Origin: Litsea cubeba
Lineage: Eukaryota; Streptophyta; Magnoliopsida; Laurales; Lauraceae
Assembly: GCA_012931725.1 (NCBI GenBank)
Contig: CM022945.1
Span: 150,477,480 to 150,541,479, forward strand
DNA length: 64,000 nucleotides
Direction: 5' to 3'
Shown here piece after piece: positions 21,535 to 32,000 of the stretch (position 1 is its first letter; each line of letters starts with the position of its first letter). The position numbers and the translations under genes are program-made. The notes beneath the pieces were generated by a model that saw only the letters and a program-made list of their open reading frames with translations, did not search any database and was not told the DNA's origin.

Positions 21535-23127
21535 TCACATTAAGTACACATATCCATACCGAGAGTAATCATCGGTGAAGGTGATGTAATACTCATACCC
21601 TCCTCGAGCCGGTTTGTTCATAGGACCACACACATCAGTGTGAATCAATTCTAACAACTCCTTTAACCTTAGCCCCTTTCTAGAGAATGTCCTTTTGGTC
21701 ATCTTTCCCTTGAGACAAGATTTGCACTGCGGAAAAGGTTCGAAATCTAATGAGCTCAAAGGCCCATCTTCTACCAACCTCTGAATCCGTTTTAGGTTAA
21801 TGTGACTCAAACGTAAGTGCCAAAGATATGTGTCATTGATTGAAGATACCTTCCTTTTAAGGGAAGTTGAGTTTTCTAGTTGTACATTATGCAGTGTGGG
21901 AGCAATAGGATATATATAAAATAAGTTTTCATGCATTCTACCGGAACATATAATATTTCCATCTCTACTGATATCAACACCAGAATGGAAGGAAACTGAA
22001 TAATTAAATTCAATGAGTCTGGAAACTGAAATTAAATTCTTCCTCATGTCCGGAACATAGAAAACATTATTTAAAACTAATATCCTATCACATGGAAAAT
22101 GTAAGGAAACAACTCCCACTGCAACTGCCCAAACTTTAGCTCTAGTTCCAACTCTAAAGGCAAACTCTCCTTTCTCAATCTTTTGCATTATCTGAAACCC
22201 CTGCAATGAATTGCAGATATGAGTAGTGGCTCCCGAGTCTACTATCCATGAATCAGTAGAATCAACCACCAGACAAGTTTCAATGTAGTAGGAAAAAGAT
22301 GTACCTTTCTTAACTGAGGCTAGGAACTTGGGACAATCTTTCTTCCAATGACCTTTGAGGCCACACTTGAAGCATTTCCCTTTGGGCTTTCCATCTGTAC
22401 CCTTATCCTTTCTTTTACCAGTATTGCCCTTTTTCTGTCCTTTTCCCTTATTCTGCTTCTTCTTGAACTTCTTACCTTTCGGGTTTAGTGTAGAGGAAGA
22501 CTGGAAAAAGTGAGCTTGGGCTTTGGGCTTCATGATAGCCTCCGCCGCCTGGAGTTCTTTCATTAACTCAGATAGAGTCATGTCCATCTTGCTCATATTG
22601 AAATTGAACTTGAACTGATTGAAAGAGTGCGGCAGAGTTTCGAGAATCATATCAGTTTGACTCTCTGCATCAATCTCAGCCCCTAGAATCTCAGCAACAT
22701 TGAAACAATCCATCATCTTGAGCATATGCTCTCTGACAGGTGTTCCCTCAGCCATCCTAGTATTCATGATAGTCCTTATAGCAGCTTGCCTAGCTGGTCT
22801 GCTTTTGTCTACGAACATCTCAGACAAGGACATCATGATTTCATAGGCTGTGTCCATTTGCTCGTGCTGTGTTTGCAACACGTTGGACATGGAAGCAAGC
22901 ATGTAGCATTTAGCCATGCTATTCGCTTTCTTCCATTTCCTCTCACCCTCTAACTGGTCATCAGTAGAATTAGCATCAATATCAGGACAGGTTTCCGACA
23001 AGACATACTTGTACTCCTCAGCAGTGAGTACTATGTCAAGTTTTCTCTTCCAATCTACATAATTAGGGCCACTCAGTTTGTTCTCACGAAGAATGCTCAT
23101 CAACGGACTAAAAGAATCTTTACCCAT
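21535..23127 (-). pseudogene. C2 Gag-protease-integrase N-terminal ORF
   Basis: Open for 530 codons from the likely start at 23127 (MGKDSFSPLMSILRENKLSG), although the frame extends 30 codons further upstream. Order: Gag (LSGPNYVDWKRKLDIVL, then the capsid-like region), a basic linker, zinc knuckle CFKCGLKGHWKKDC (intact CCHC), aspartic protease SWIVDSGATTHICNS, then integrase with HHCC zinc binding (HLRLSH ... CKSCLKGK) and the first catalytic Asp in HTDVCGPM. It ends at a premature TGA at YVYLM, so a Gag-protease could still be made but no integrase. Confidence 0.85.
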
Positions 23128-24537
23128 CTCTCTCTGGATATGAAACGATTTATAATTAGACAGGTAGTATATATGTAACATGCATATGGTGCTTGTTATA
23201 AAAGGAAAAACATGCACAAAACTTTTTACATTATTTAACCCTAAACATAATGTATCAGTGTTTCAACCTCCTCATAGACCCTCCATCGAAGGGATGGCCG
23301 AGCCTACAGTTACGTTGAATTAAGGTATGCTTATTTGGATTATCACTATCTGGATACACATATCCAATGGCAGTCCAATCACTGATTGGTTTGGCCTCAT
23401 ATGACAAACAACTCTAACTCCTAGGGAGAGGTCATTACCGTCTTATGTCAAGTGTTTTACCATCTCTTATGAAATTTCCCAGAATGTGTATGACTTAAGT
23501 CCTCCAAAGGGAAGTGACTTTTATCCATTCTAGAAGTGAACTTTAGTAAAGAGCTCCACCGAAGGGATGGCTGCTCCCACCAACACTTCATTGACATTCT
23601 ATAGAAGTGATCTTTAGTAAAGAACTCCACCGAATGGATGGCCGTTCCCACTAACACCTCATTACGAATATTCACATTAGTTCAACCACTAACCCATCGA
23701 AGCGATCTTTAGTAAAGAACTCCACCGAAGGGGTGGCCGCTCCTACTAACACCTTAATGAGATAACATGAACCGAAAATGGAAGGCCGTGGGGTCTTTCC
23801 AAAAACCCCTCTCCCACTTGATTATTTATCACTAGGTTTTTTTTTTTTTAAACATTCTTTTGATCTTTACATTGTTTACTCAAAAGTTTTTTTAAATCTA
23901 GCAAACTTAGTTAATTAAATTTATGACTCAATGACTTAAGTCATCTTAAAAATAAATAACCTTTGCTTTAAAATATTTGAGAAAATCCCTTTAAAGAATC
24001 AAAAACCTAACTTGGGTTATGGGAACCCATAGGTAGCATCTAATTAGATTTTAGTTTAGCCTCTTATGGAAACCAAGGGTACCAAGATAAACTAAACCCT
24101 ATCCAATTTTAAATCTTAGACAAAATAGAAGATGCTGGTCTAAGTTCCGTTTAAAAACAATTAGCCAAACTAAAAATAATCCAATATAGAAAGATGCCAA
24201 TTTTAGAACCTAACGGTGGCCATGTTTCTAGGTGACAATTATAGCAATTATATAAAGCATTCATCCATGCATTCCATATATATAAGAGCAAATAAAAGTA
24301 TGCAATCCTTGATGGCTCCATGCTCTTCAGACTTCAAATCCTTATCGAACTAGGACATCAAAAATAGATCTCATCTTGCACCAAGAAGCCTTATCTCCTC
24401 CACCACTAAGGAATCCGGTTACTTGCAACCTATCTTGCTTGAAGCTTTCTTCTTCTTGCTTGTTCCAACAAATTAAATTTATATAAGCAAACCCATAAAA
24501 AATAAAATAACAAATTACATTGGAGATACATATGCTT
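23128..24537 (-). other. C2 5' leader with internal repeats
   Basis: About 1.4 kb between the 5' LTR and Gag without a convincing gene. 23525-23765 has three imperfect copies of a unit around GATCTTTAGTAAAGAACTCC followed by CACCGAAGGGATGGC (starting about 23530, 23602 and 23702), and a shorter relative near 23285. No TGGTATCAGAGC site is found beside the LTR end at 24538, nor anywhere in the leader by eye. Confidence 0.6.
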
Positions 24538-26604
24538 TTTAAGAAACCGCGATTTAGATCTGGAAAACACTACCAAAAGACGTCCATGGCTGATTTAGAA
24601 CAAGACAGATTTTAAAACAAATCTGATTTCAGCAGGTGGGCAGCACAAATCAGCCATATAAATCGCAATAACTCCACCGAATCATGATCAACAAGTGTAT
24701 AATTAAAGGAGATACAAGAAGACTATTACCTTGATGATTTGTAGACTTCAAATCTCTGAAATAAAAGATCCAATGGGCTGAACTCAGACCTGCAATCAGC
24801 AAACACCTTGCTGGAATTTTCTGCAGTAGAATTACTTTTGATCTTCTTCTCTATTTCACTTCCAAATCTGATTGGCTAAGATGGTGCGATCTTAATCTAG
24901 ATTTCTAGATGGGTTTTGAGAACTTTTTATCTATGAAAAATCTCAGACCTGAAGCTCTCTTCAATGAAGAAGAGAAAAAGGCTGGACCTGTGGAATTTTC
25001 TAGCATAGGGAATATCTCTTGGACGTCGAAGGGGGGCTTCCTCTTTTTATTGAAAACTTTAGGATTCCTTTCCTTAAAAGCTATCCCTACTAATTCTCTT
25101 AGATGTCCTAAAAAGAAAGTACAATCCAAAGATTTATTTCCTTCTAGAAACACTCCAATTAGCAAAGGAAATTAAAGGAACATCCCACAAACTTTAGCAA
25201 TTAGTAACCTTAGTTGCACAACACTTACTAATTTAAGTTTCTAATTCAAAAAGGAAACTTTACTATAGGAATACTAATCCAAAGAGGAGTCCAACCTTCC
25301 AAGTAGAGAGACCTACTCAAAGTTGGAAACCTCACCTATGGAATTCCCATTATGGACGTCCCACATAAAATAATACACACCATGGCCCACATGATTATTA
25401 ATCATACCATGACCCACAAGTTAATAATTTATCTAGAATTAAATTCATGTATGCCATCAAAGGCCTATTTGAATTTAAACTCAAAATTATTTTTCCACTA
25501 AAATAATTCAACCATATGTCATCTAAACAATTTAGGAAACCATGCCAATATAGGAAAGTGACTAGAGAAGGGACCAAAAGACATATTTGCCCTTGGCTCA
25601 CAAAATGACCAAAAATGTCCATGCTCAACCCATAGCAACATTAAGACCATTTTAACCTTAACTCATTCCACTATAGAGTTATGGTTGAACTCCAGGGACA
25701 AATAATAATTATAAAATAAGCTCGTCAGGAAATGACAGTTGTCTTCGACCTACTAAGTAAAATGACCTAAATGCCCCTCTATGTAACATCCATAATCAAG
25801 TCAGGTTATCCGATGTACTATAAAGCTTCTCGATTACATCTAAACCTTAGAACTTCATATCCTTAACTTAATCATCATCCGGATATCATTCTCTTTGTCC
25901 AGGGAGCGACCCACAAGTTCAATATCCATATGGAACATCCATATACTAAGATCTTAGATTTTGATGATTAATCGGATAATTCTAAGGGGACGATCATTCC
26001 ATCATTAGATGGCATAGATTCTTTATTGCATCTGCACGTCCCAACTGATCAAGTCCGAGTACCCAAAACACAGAGCTGTTGACCCATAAAAAGAATCTCA
26101 CCCATAGTGAATTAAAGCACAAGAACTTGACTTCGTCAGTTCATCCACAAATGCTCAAGATTAAGAGCACTGATCACTCAGTAGCATGAGGTGACTTGAT
26201 CTCTCTTAGTGATAGTACTATTTTAGAGATCACACCTACAATGGTCATGTTCAATGCATTGCATATGCACTAATGAGATAAATCCGGGAAAGGCCTCTCA
26301 TGACTTAGGTGAGTCACCCTGAATACAGGAGAGTCTCTCACTATAACTTATACCAAGATGAAGTGCCCAACTCCATCTCTCAGTTATGAACAAATATGTT
26401 GTTTCCAGTGTCCATGAATCAGACCTATCTGTGTGTAGGCACTACACACCTAATTCATTTACTAGAAACAATGGGCCTTACACAACCGTACATATATACA
26501 TGTTTAAAGAGAAAAGAATCATTCTATTAGATAACCAGCAAATATCCAGTAACAAAGGATGAGAGTGCAGCTAGTGGGCTTTAGGGCATACACCAATCCC
26601 AACA
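24538..26604 (-). repeat. C2 5' LTR
   Basis: About 2067 bp, starting TGTTGGGATTGG on the minus strand (26604). The far end is TTTAAGAAACC where the 3' LTR has TGAAAGAAACC, so the terminal CA is lost at the exact junction with the leader. The remainder aligns closely with the other LTR. Confidence 0.92.
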
Positions 26605-27365
26605 CACTTAAATGACAGTATTAGAGGATCTTTTTCTCATGCCCCATTATAACATGATGGATATACATCTGCAGCAAGCCTAAAAACACATCATCAAGGT
26701 CTACAAACATAAAGATGATGGTATTAGAGTATCATTCCATTGACCATCACATGATCCCACTGCAGCAATCCTGCAGCAGAGATTCCCAAATGCGTGTCTG
26801 ATAAAGAGATGGGAACATGGAGAAAATAGCAATTGAGTTTCAATTGCATTACGAGTAAGTAGGATATCAGTTTGAAAGAATGTGAACAAAGTCTTCGTTG
26901 AAAGAAATTGGCTCAGTGCCATAGCTTCTATTGATTTGTTTACATCCATTTAAACATCAAATGGTTAGGCATAAGCGGCCAACATTGTTTGGGCATTTGT
27001 AACTGACCTTGATGAAAAGGTTTTTAGATTTTATTGTGGGCAAAAGTGTCTGGAATAGGGCTATTCCACACTTAGGAGGGTTGCACTCAAAGGAATGTCA
27101 GTTGTCCATATTCAGTCATGCAAAATTTAAATAATTGAACTGGGAGGGTCCCTGTTTTTATGGTCCACTCAGATGGACCATAAAGTGGGTCCCAGCATGT
27201 GTTTTTGGAGTGGGATCAAAAGATCTCCCCACAAGTTTTTACACTCCAAAATAAGTGTACAATCAATCCAACGCTTTAGTACATTCAAATGGGTGCGACA
27301 CTCTGCGACCCGTAAATAAGGGTGTTCTTGTTTTATGGTCCCAAGATGTGTTTTGGAGAACTAGT
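26605..27365. repeat. Duplicated locus, copy A, part 3
   Basis: Aligns for about 750 bp with 58852-59605 in copy B, at roughly 85-90% identity by eye. Shared landmarks are CATCTGCAGCAAGCCT, GGCATAAGCGGCCAACATTG, GGAATGTCAGTTGTCCATAT and GGTCCACTCAGATGGACCAT. No coding frame is conserved between the copies, so this is non-coding duplicated DNA or an unclassified repeat. Confidence 0.78.
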
Positions 27366-28080
27366 GTTTAAGTTATTTTGAGTGTGGCTCTTGTAGGTCC
27401 CAAGGGGATGAGACGTTTCGACCCACCCCACCCCCACAAAAAAGCCACCTACAAATTCTCACAATTGATCCTACGATCCAGTGATTTCGGATGGAGCCAG
27501 ACTCAAGATGGGGTGCGCACTATAAAGAGCGCCCTCACAATAACTTGGGCGCTGACACTCATCTGAGGGGTTCCCTATAAACAATATAGGACAGTCAAAT
27601 AGGTTTGTTTAAGACTCAATAATATAGAAAAAATTTCAATGTTTTGAAAATTTGGATTGTTGTTTTCACCCATTATTATTTTAGAATCCGGATTGTTATT
27701 TCTAACCATGTGTTTTGTTCATTGAAAAATTTGAAAACCCCCAAAGCGATTGTTTAAATGTAATTGTTGTCGTCCCACTCGCACACAATATGATGGTAGA
27801 GATGCACCCTCCCATTATAGCAGGGGTGTTCAAGCCAATTCAAGGGCCGGATTATACCAGGTTGAATCCAAGTGTCCTCATTCACTTGCCATTAGAATGT
27901 GGCCCACCAGGTACGTAAGATCCATCACTCTGACAGCCCACATGTACTGACAACCAAATGGAAATGAGCTCAAAGTGATTCATTGTAGTTCCTTTATTTG
28001 GATGCAACAAGATCAATTTCTTGTGTATTATTGGCCGCTGATTGATTTGTGGGCCACTGAAGGAAGGGCTTTAATCTTAC
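27366..28080. other. Unassigned intergenic DNA
   Basis: No recognisable gene or repeat end. Open frames are short and uncharacteristic. The last five bases (CTTAC, 28076-28080) are the left target duplication of G2. Confidence 0.5.
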
Positions 28081-28971
28081 TGTGTGGGGAGATTTCCAGA
28101 GCCACAGGATTACGCTAATCACAGCCATCAGATGAGTCTGAGCACTCTCACGTGCCAACCGCATGCCATCCACGTGGCACCAGGCTCACCCCGGCTGCCA
28201 GGACAGGAGGTCCGGCCGAAGTCAAGCAGTTCCGGACCGCTGGCGCCGAGCTCGGCCGCCTCGTGTGTCCATCTCGGCAGAGAGCTCCACCTCGGCTAAA
28301 AGAGCCGGGACGGAAGCCGAAGTAAGAAAGAACCTCCGCTTGCGCCCCTCGCCCCCTCCACGTCATCAAGCACGTGGAGGAGTAGGGGCACGAGCTAGCA
28401 AGACAGATGCGACATCCAGCCGCTCACAATCTTCGCCAGATCACTGACATGGCGGCATCCAGCGGCTGAGGCCACATCAGGGCAGGGCCCGAGGGCGGAT
28501 CCGATGGTACCCCTACCGCCAAAGGCGTCCAACACGATTTGGCCCAACAAGACGCGCATTAAATGCGACGTGGGCTGATCCGACGCGCATTTAATGCGAA
28601 GTGGGCTGGATTGGACCGCATTAATTGCATCGTGGGCTGATCATGACTTCCCAGTCGAATCATGAGACCCATGCCAAGATATCATCCAAGATATCTTCCA
28701 AATCGCCTATAAAAAGGACGGCATTTCACATGCAAGGTACGCAAGATACACACTTGAGAGATGTTACCCTGCCTCTCTTCCTCCTCTCCTTCCCTCGTTC
28801 CAGTTCCTTCACTGACTTTGGCATCGGAGAGCCTTGCGCCGCCCAGGCCAGGGTCCTCTGACCGTGTGTTCTTCTCTTTCAGGCTTTCGGACGGTACCCA
28901 GTCATCACCATCGTTGGATAAGTCCTCTAAGGCTCCCCAGTTATTGTGGGTCATTATTTTCTGCACCTACA
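28081..28971 (+). repeat. G2 5' LTR
   Basis: 891 bp, same length as the 3' LTR. A TATA box, TATAAAAA, is at 28708-28715, about 260 bp before the LTR end, so the transcript probably starts near 28740. GC-rich U3 with repeated CTCGGC/GCCGAG words. The six differences from the 3' LTR are all single substitutions. Confidence 0.96.
28708..28715 (+). promoter_or_regulatory. G2 LTR TATA box
   Basis: TATAAAAA, repeated at 41603-41610 in the 3' LTR. Position relative to the LTR end fits a retrotransposon core promoter. Confidence 0.7.
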
Positions 28972-28973
28972 AT

Positions 28974-28991
28974 TGGCGCCGTCTGTGGGAA
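28974..28991 (+). promoter_or_regulatory. G2 primer-binding site
   Basis: TGGCGCCGTCTGTGGGAA, two bases after the LTR, identical to that of G1. It begins with TGG, complementary to a tRNA CCA end. Confidence 0.85.
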
Positions 28992-29051
28992 AGTAATATC
29001 CCAACCTTCCCAAACCTTCCCAACCTTCTCAACCTCAATCTCCCAGAAGCC

Positions 29052-32000
29052 ATGCCTCCGAAAGCAAGGAAAGGCGGAGAATCCTCGAGAGCAACGCTCG
29101 AGCTGCCACCGCCGTCGATGGACGTCCCTCCTCAAGGGCGCTCCCGCACGGTGCATGGCACGTCAGCAGGCGAGGGCCGCTTAGGCTCGCAGCTTTTTGT
29201 CGAGGTCCCCCTTCAAGAAGGACTCGAGACCTCGATCTCAGCAAAAGAAGTCATGCCACCCCGACGCGATGAGCGTCGGCATGAGCGTCATCGCAGGGAC
29301 AAAGCCGTGGCCGTAGGAGAGACGCGCCACGCTCAACCCCCTGCCACTGGAGGAGTTGTCGCAGCCCAAACTGCCCTCCTCCAGAGGCAAGAGCAGCTGA
29401 TTCGCGAGCTCCAGCAGCAACTGAGGGCAGCGCAAACCGCCTCCTTGAGGCAGGTATCTGAGCCTCAAGGGAAGAAGATGGACGCCCCCAGCAGGGCAGC
29501 CCAGCCTCCCCACGAGGATCTCAGAAACCATCTGGACCATAAGCGGAGCCAGATTCGTGACGAAGGCTCGAGCAACAGCCGGAGTCATCATAGCCGCGAT
29601 GGCCGAACTCATAGCCATCGTAGCCCGAACCACTCCAAGCGAAAGCCAAGAGCCCAGACTCTAGAGAAAGACGATGAGCAGGAGCGGTTCGACAAACGCG
29701 TCAGGCTAGCTCTTCAGCACAACCTGGACGTACGGGACCAGAAGCAGATCTGTGGTCACACTGATCTGGGGGGCTCACGCTTTACAAAAGAGATCGAGCG
29801 CACCCCCTTGCCCAGAAAGTTCTCTGTCCCACGGTTCGTCCCTTATGACGGACTGTCCGACCCATCCGCTCACCTTCGACACTTCTCCCAGAAAATGTCC
29901 ATCTGGGGGAATGAGGGTCACCTGAACTGCAAAATCTTCTCCTCCAGTTTGGGTGACCTCCCCCTGAAATGGTTTTGTTCTCTCCCAGAGAAGTCAGTTT
30001 CCAGTTGGAAGGAGCTCCAGCTCTCCTTCTTAAAGAAGTTCCAAGCTTACACCGTCGTCCCCAAGAAAGAAGGGGACCTCCTCGCCCTGAGAATGAAACA
30101 GGGTGAAACCCTCGCCAAGTTCGCCCAACGATACTGGGCGGTTTACAGCCAGATCGAGGGCACCAGGGAAGAAATAGCAATCTACGCCTTCCAACATGCC
30201 CTGATCCCCGGTCACGACCTTCGAAAGGACTTGGTCGGGGACCCCCCAGAGTCCATGCCAGCGTTGATGTCCCGGGTAAAGCGTTTCATCGCCCGGGAGG
30301 AAAATGAGATCCGAGCCCGGGAAGAGGACGGGCGCCCGGAGCCCGAGCAGAAGAGTGGCCAGCCTCGGCAGAGAGGCGGGAGGCCCTTCCAGAAGCAGGA
30401 GCCCAAGCAGGCCTGGGTCTCCAATTCGGCGAAGCCTGCGTCGTCCAGGTCTGGGGGCGCCTGGAAGCCCAGACCTCCCTCCAGCGCCAGTCAGAGCGTC
30501 AACGTCGTCTTCAAGGAGCCGATATACCGCATCCTGGGCAAGATAAAGACCAAGCCGTTCTTCAAGTGGCCTCTGCCCTTGAAGCACGAGCCCACCTCCG
30601 GCAGCCGAAGCAAGCTCTACTGCTCCCTCCATAGGGGTAACGGGCACAGGACCGAGAACTGCAAGTCTTTGCAGTGGTACCTGGAGAAGCTGGCCGAGGA
30701 GGGCCACATTCCAGAGTTCGTCAAGACAGGAGATACCGGCGGCAGCGAGGGCCGAGTTCACCAGAGCGCAGCCCAGGATCCAGACAGTGAGGATTCAGAG
30801 AAGATCATCAACGTGATCCATCTGGCGTCCTCAGCCCCCGCTCCCTCGTCCCGGGGCAGCTCCCAGGCCCGCGCCGAAGCCAGGCGGGCTTCGCACGGGA
30901 AGGAAGTGATGAAAGCCGAGCTCGCTCCGGCATCCAAAAGAGCCCGCCGCGACCGACCCGCCATCTCGTTCTCCGACAGAGACATAGAGGGAATCCAGCT
31001 CCCTCACAACGACCCCCTGCTCCTCACAATGAAGCTGAGAGACTTCACAGTGAAGAGGATCCTCGTCGACTCCGGCAGCTCCTCCGAGGTCCTCTACTAC
31101 GACTGCTTCAAGAAGATGAATCTATCGGAAGCAGACCTCACGGAGGTCCGTGCACCCCTACTAGGGTTATCCGCTACGCCAGTCTATCCCAAGGGTAGGA
31201 TCACCCTGGAAACCCGGGTCGGCGGAGCTTCCGTGTCGGCCGACTTCCTGGTCGTGGACGCCCCTTCTCCCTACAACGTCATTCTGGGCAGAACGTGGCT
31301 CCACAAGTTAGAAGCAGTCCCTTCTTCCCTCCACCAGAAGCTAAAGTTCATCCTTGAGAACAAGGAGGGCAAGTTGGAAGTGGTCACGGTGGAGGGAGAT
31401 CAGCAGCAAGCCAGGCAGTGCGTGCTGGCCGCAGTCCCAGCGGTGAAGGAGCCAGAGCGCGTCAACCTCGCCGAGTTCGAAAAAGGCCTAGATGAAATCG
31501 GCCGTGATCCCGAGAAGAAGAGCATCGAAGACCTGGCCGAGGTCAGGCTGAGCCCGGCAGACCCAGACAGGTTCTTCCTGGTTGGCACCCAGCTGCCAGA
31601 CGAAGAAAGGGCTGCACTCTCACGGTTCCTGATGCAGAACGTCGACGTCTTCGCTTGGAGCCCAAGCGAAATGCCTGGGGTCGACCCTGAGGTCATGTGC
31701 CACAAGCTGAATGTGGACCCCGACCACAAGCCGATAGTGCAGAGGGCCCGTAGGACAGGGCTGCAGCAGACAGATGCGGTCATCGAAGAGGTCGACAACC
31801 TGCTAAAGGCAGGAGCCATCCGGGAAGTCCAGTACCCGGTATGGCTGGCCAACACGGTGGTGGTCAAGAAGAAAACTGGCAAGTGGAGGGTATGCGTGGA
31901 CTTCACGGACTTGAACAGGGCCTGCCCTAAAGATAGTTTCCCCCTTCCAAAGATTGACCAACTGATCGACGCCACCGCCGGTCATGACCGAATGAGCTTC

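Larger units (their letters stand above)
17099..26604 (-). mobile_element. C2: decayed Ty1/copia LTR retrotransposon
   Basis: LTRs 17099-19166 and 24538-26604 (about 2.07 kb) with perfect target duplications CACTT (17094-17098, 26605-26609). The uninterrupted relative, copy B, has a single CACTT at 58852-58856 where C2 would be, an empty site. The internal 5.4 kb codes on the minus strand in the copia order Gag, protease, integrase, RT, RNase H. Several nonsense changes and at least two frameshifts disable it. The LTRs differ by about 36 substitutions (1.7%). No initiator-Met primer site follows the 5' LTR, which is odd for copia. Confidence 0.94.

Noticed and set aside
28761..29051. N-terminal extension of G2 Gag-Pol into the 5' LTR
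   Set aside because: It would require coding through the primer-binding site; G1 conserves the Met at the 29052 equivalent.
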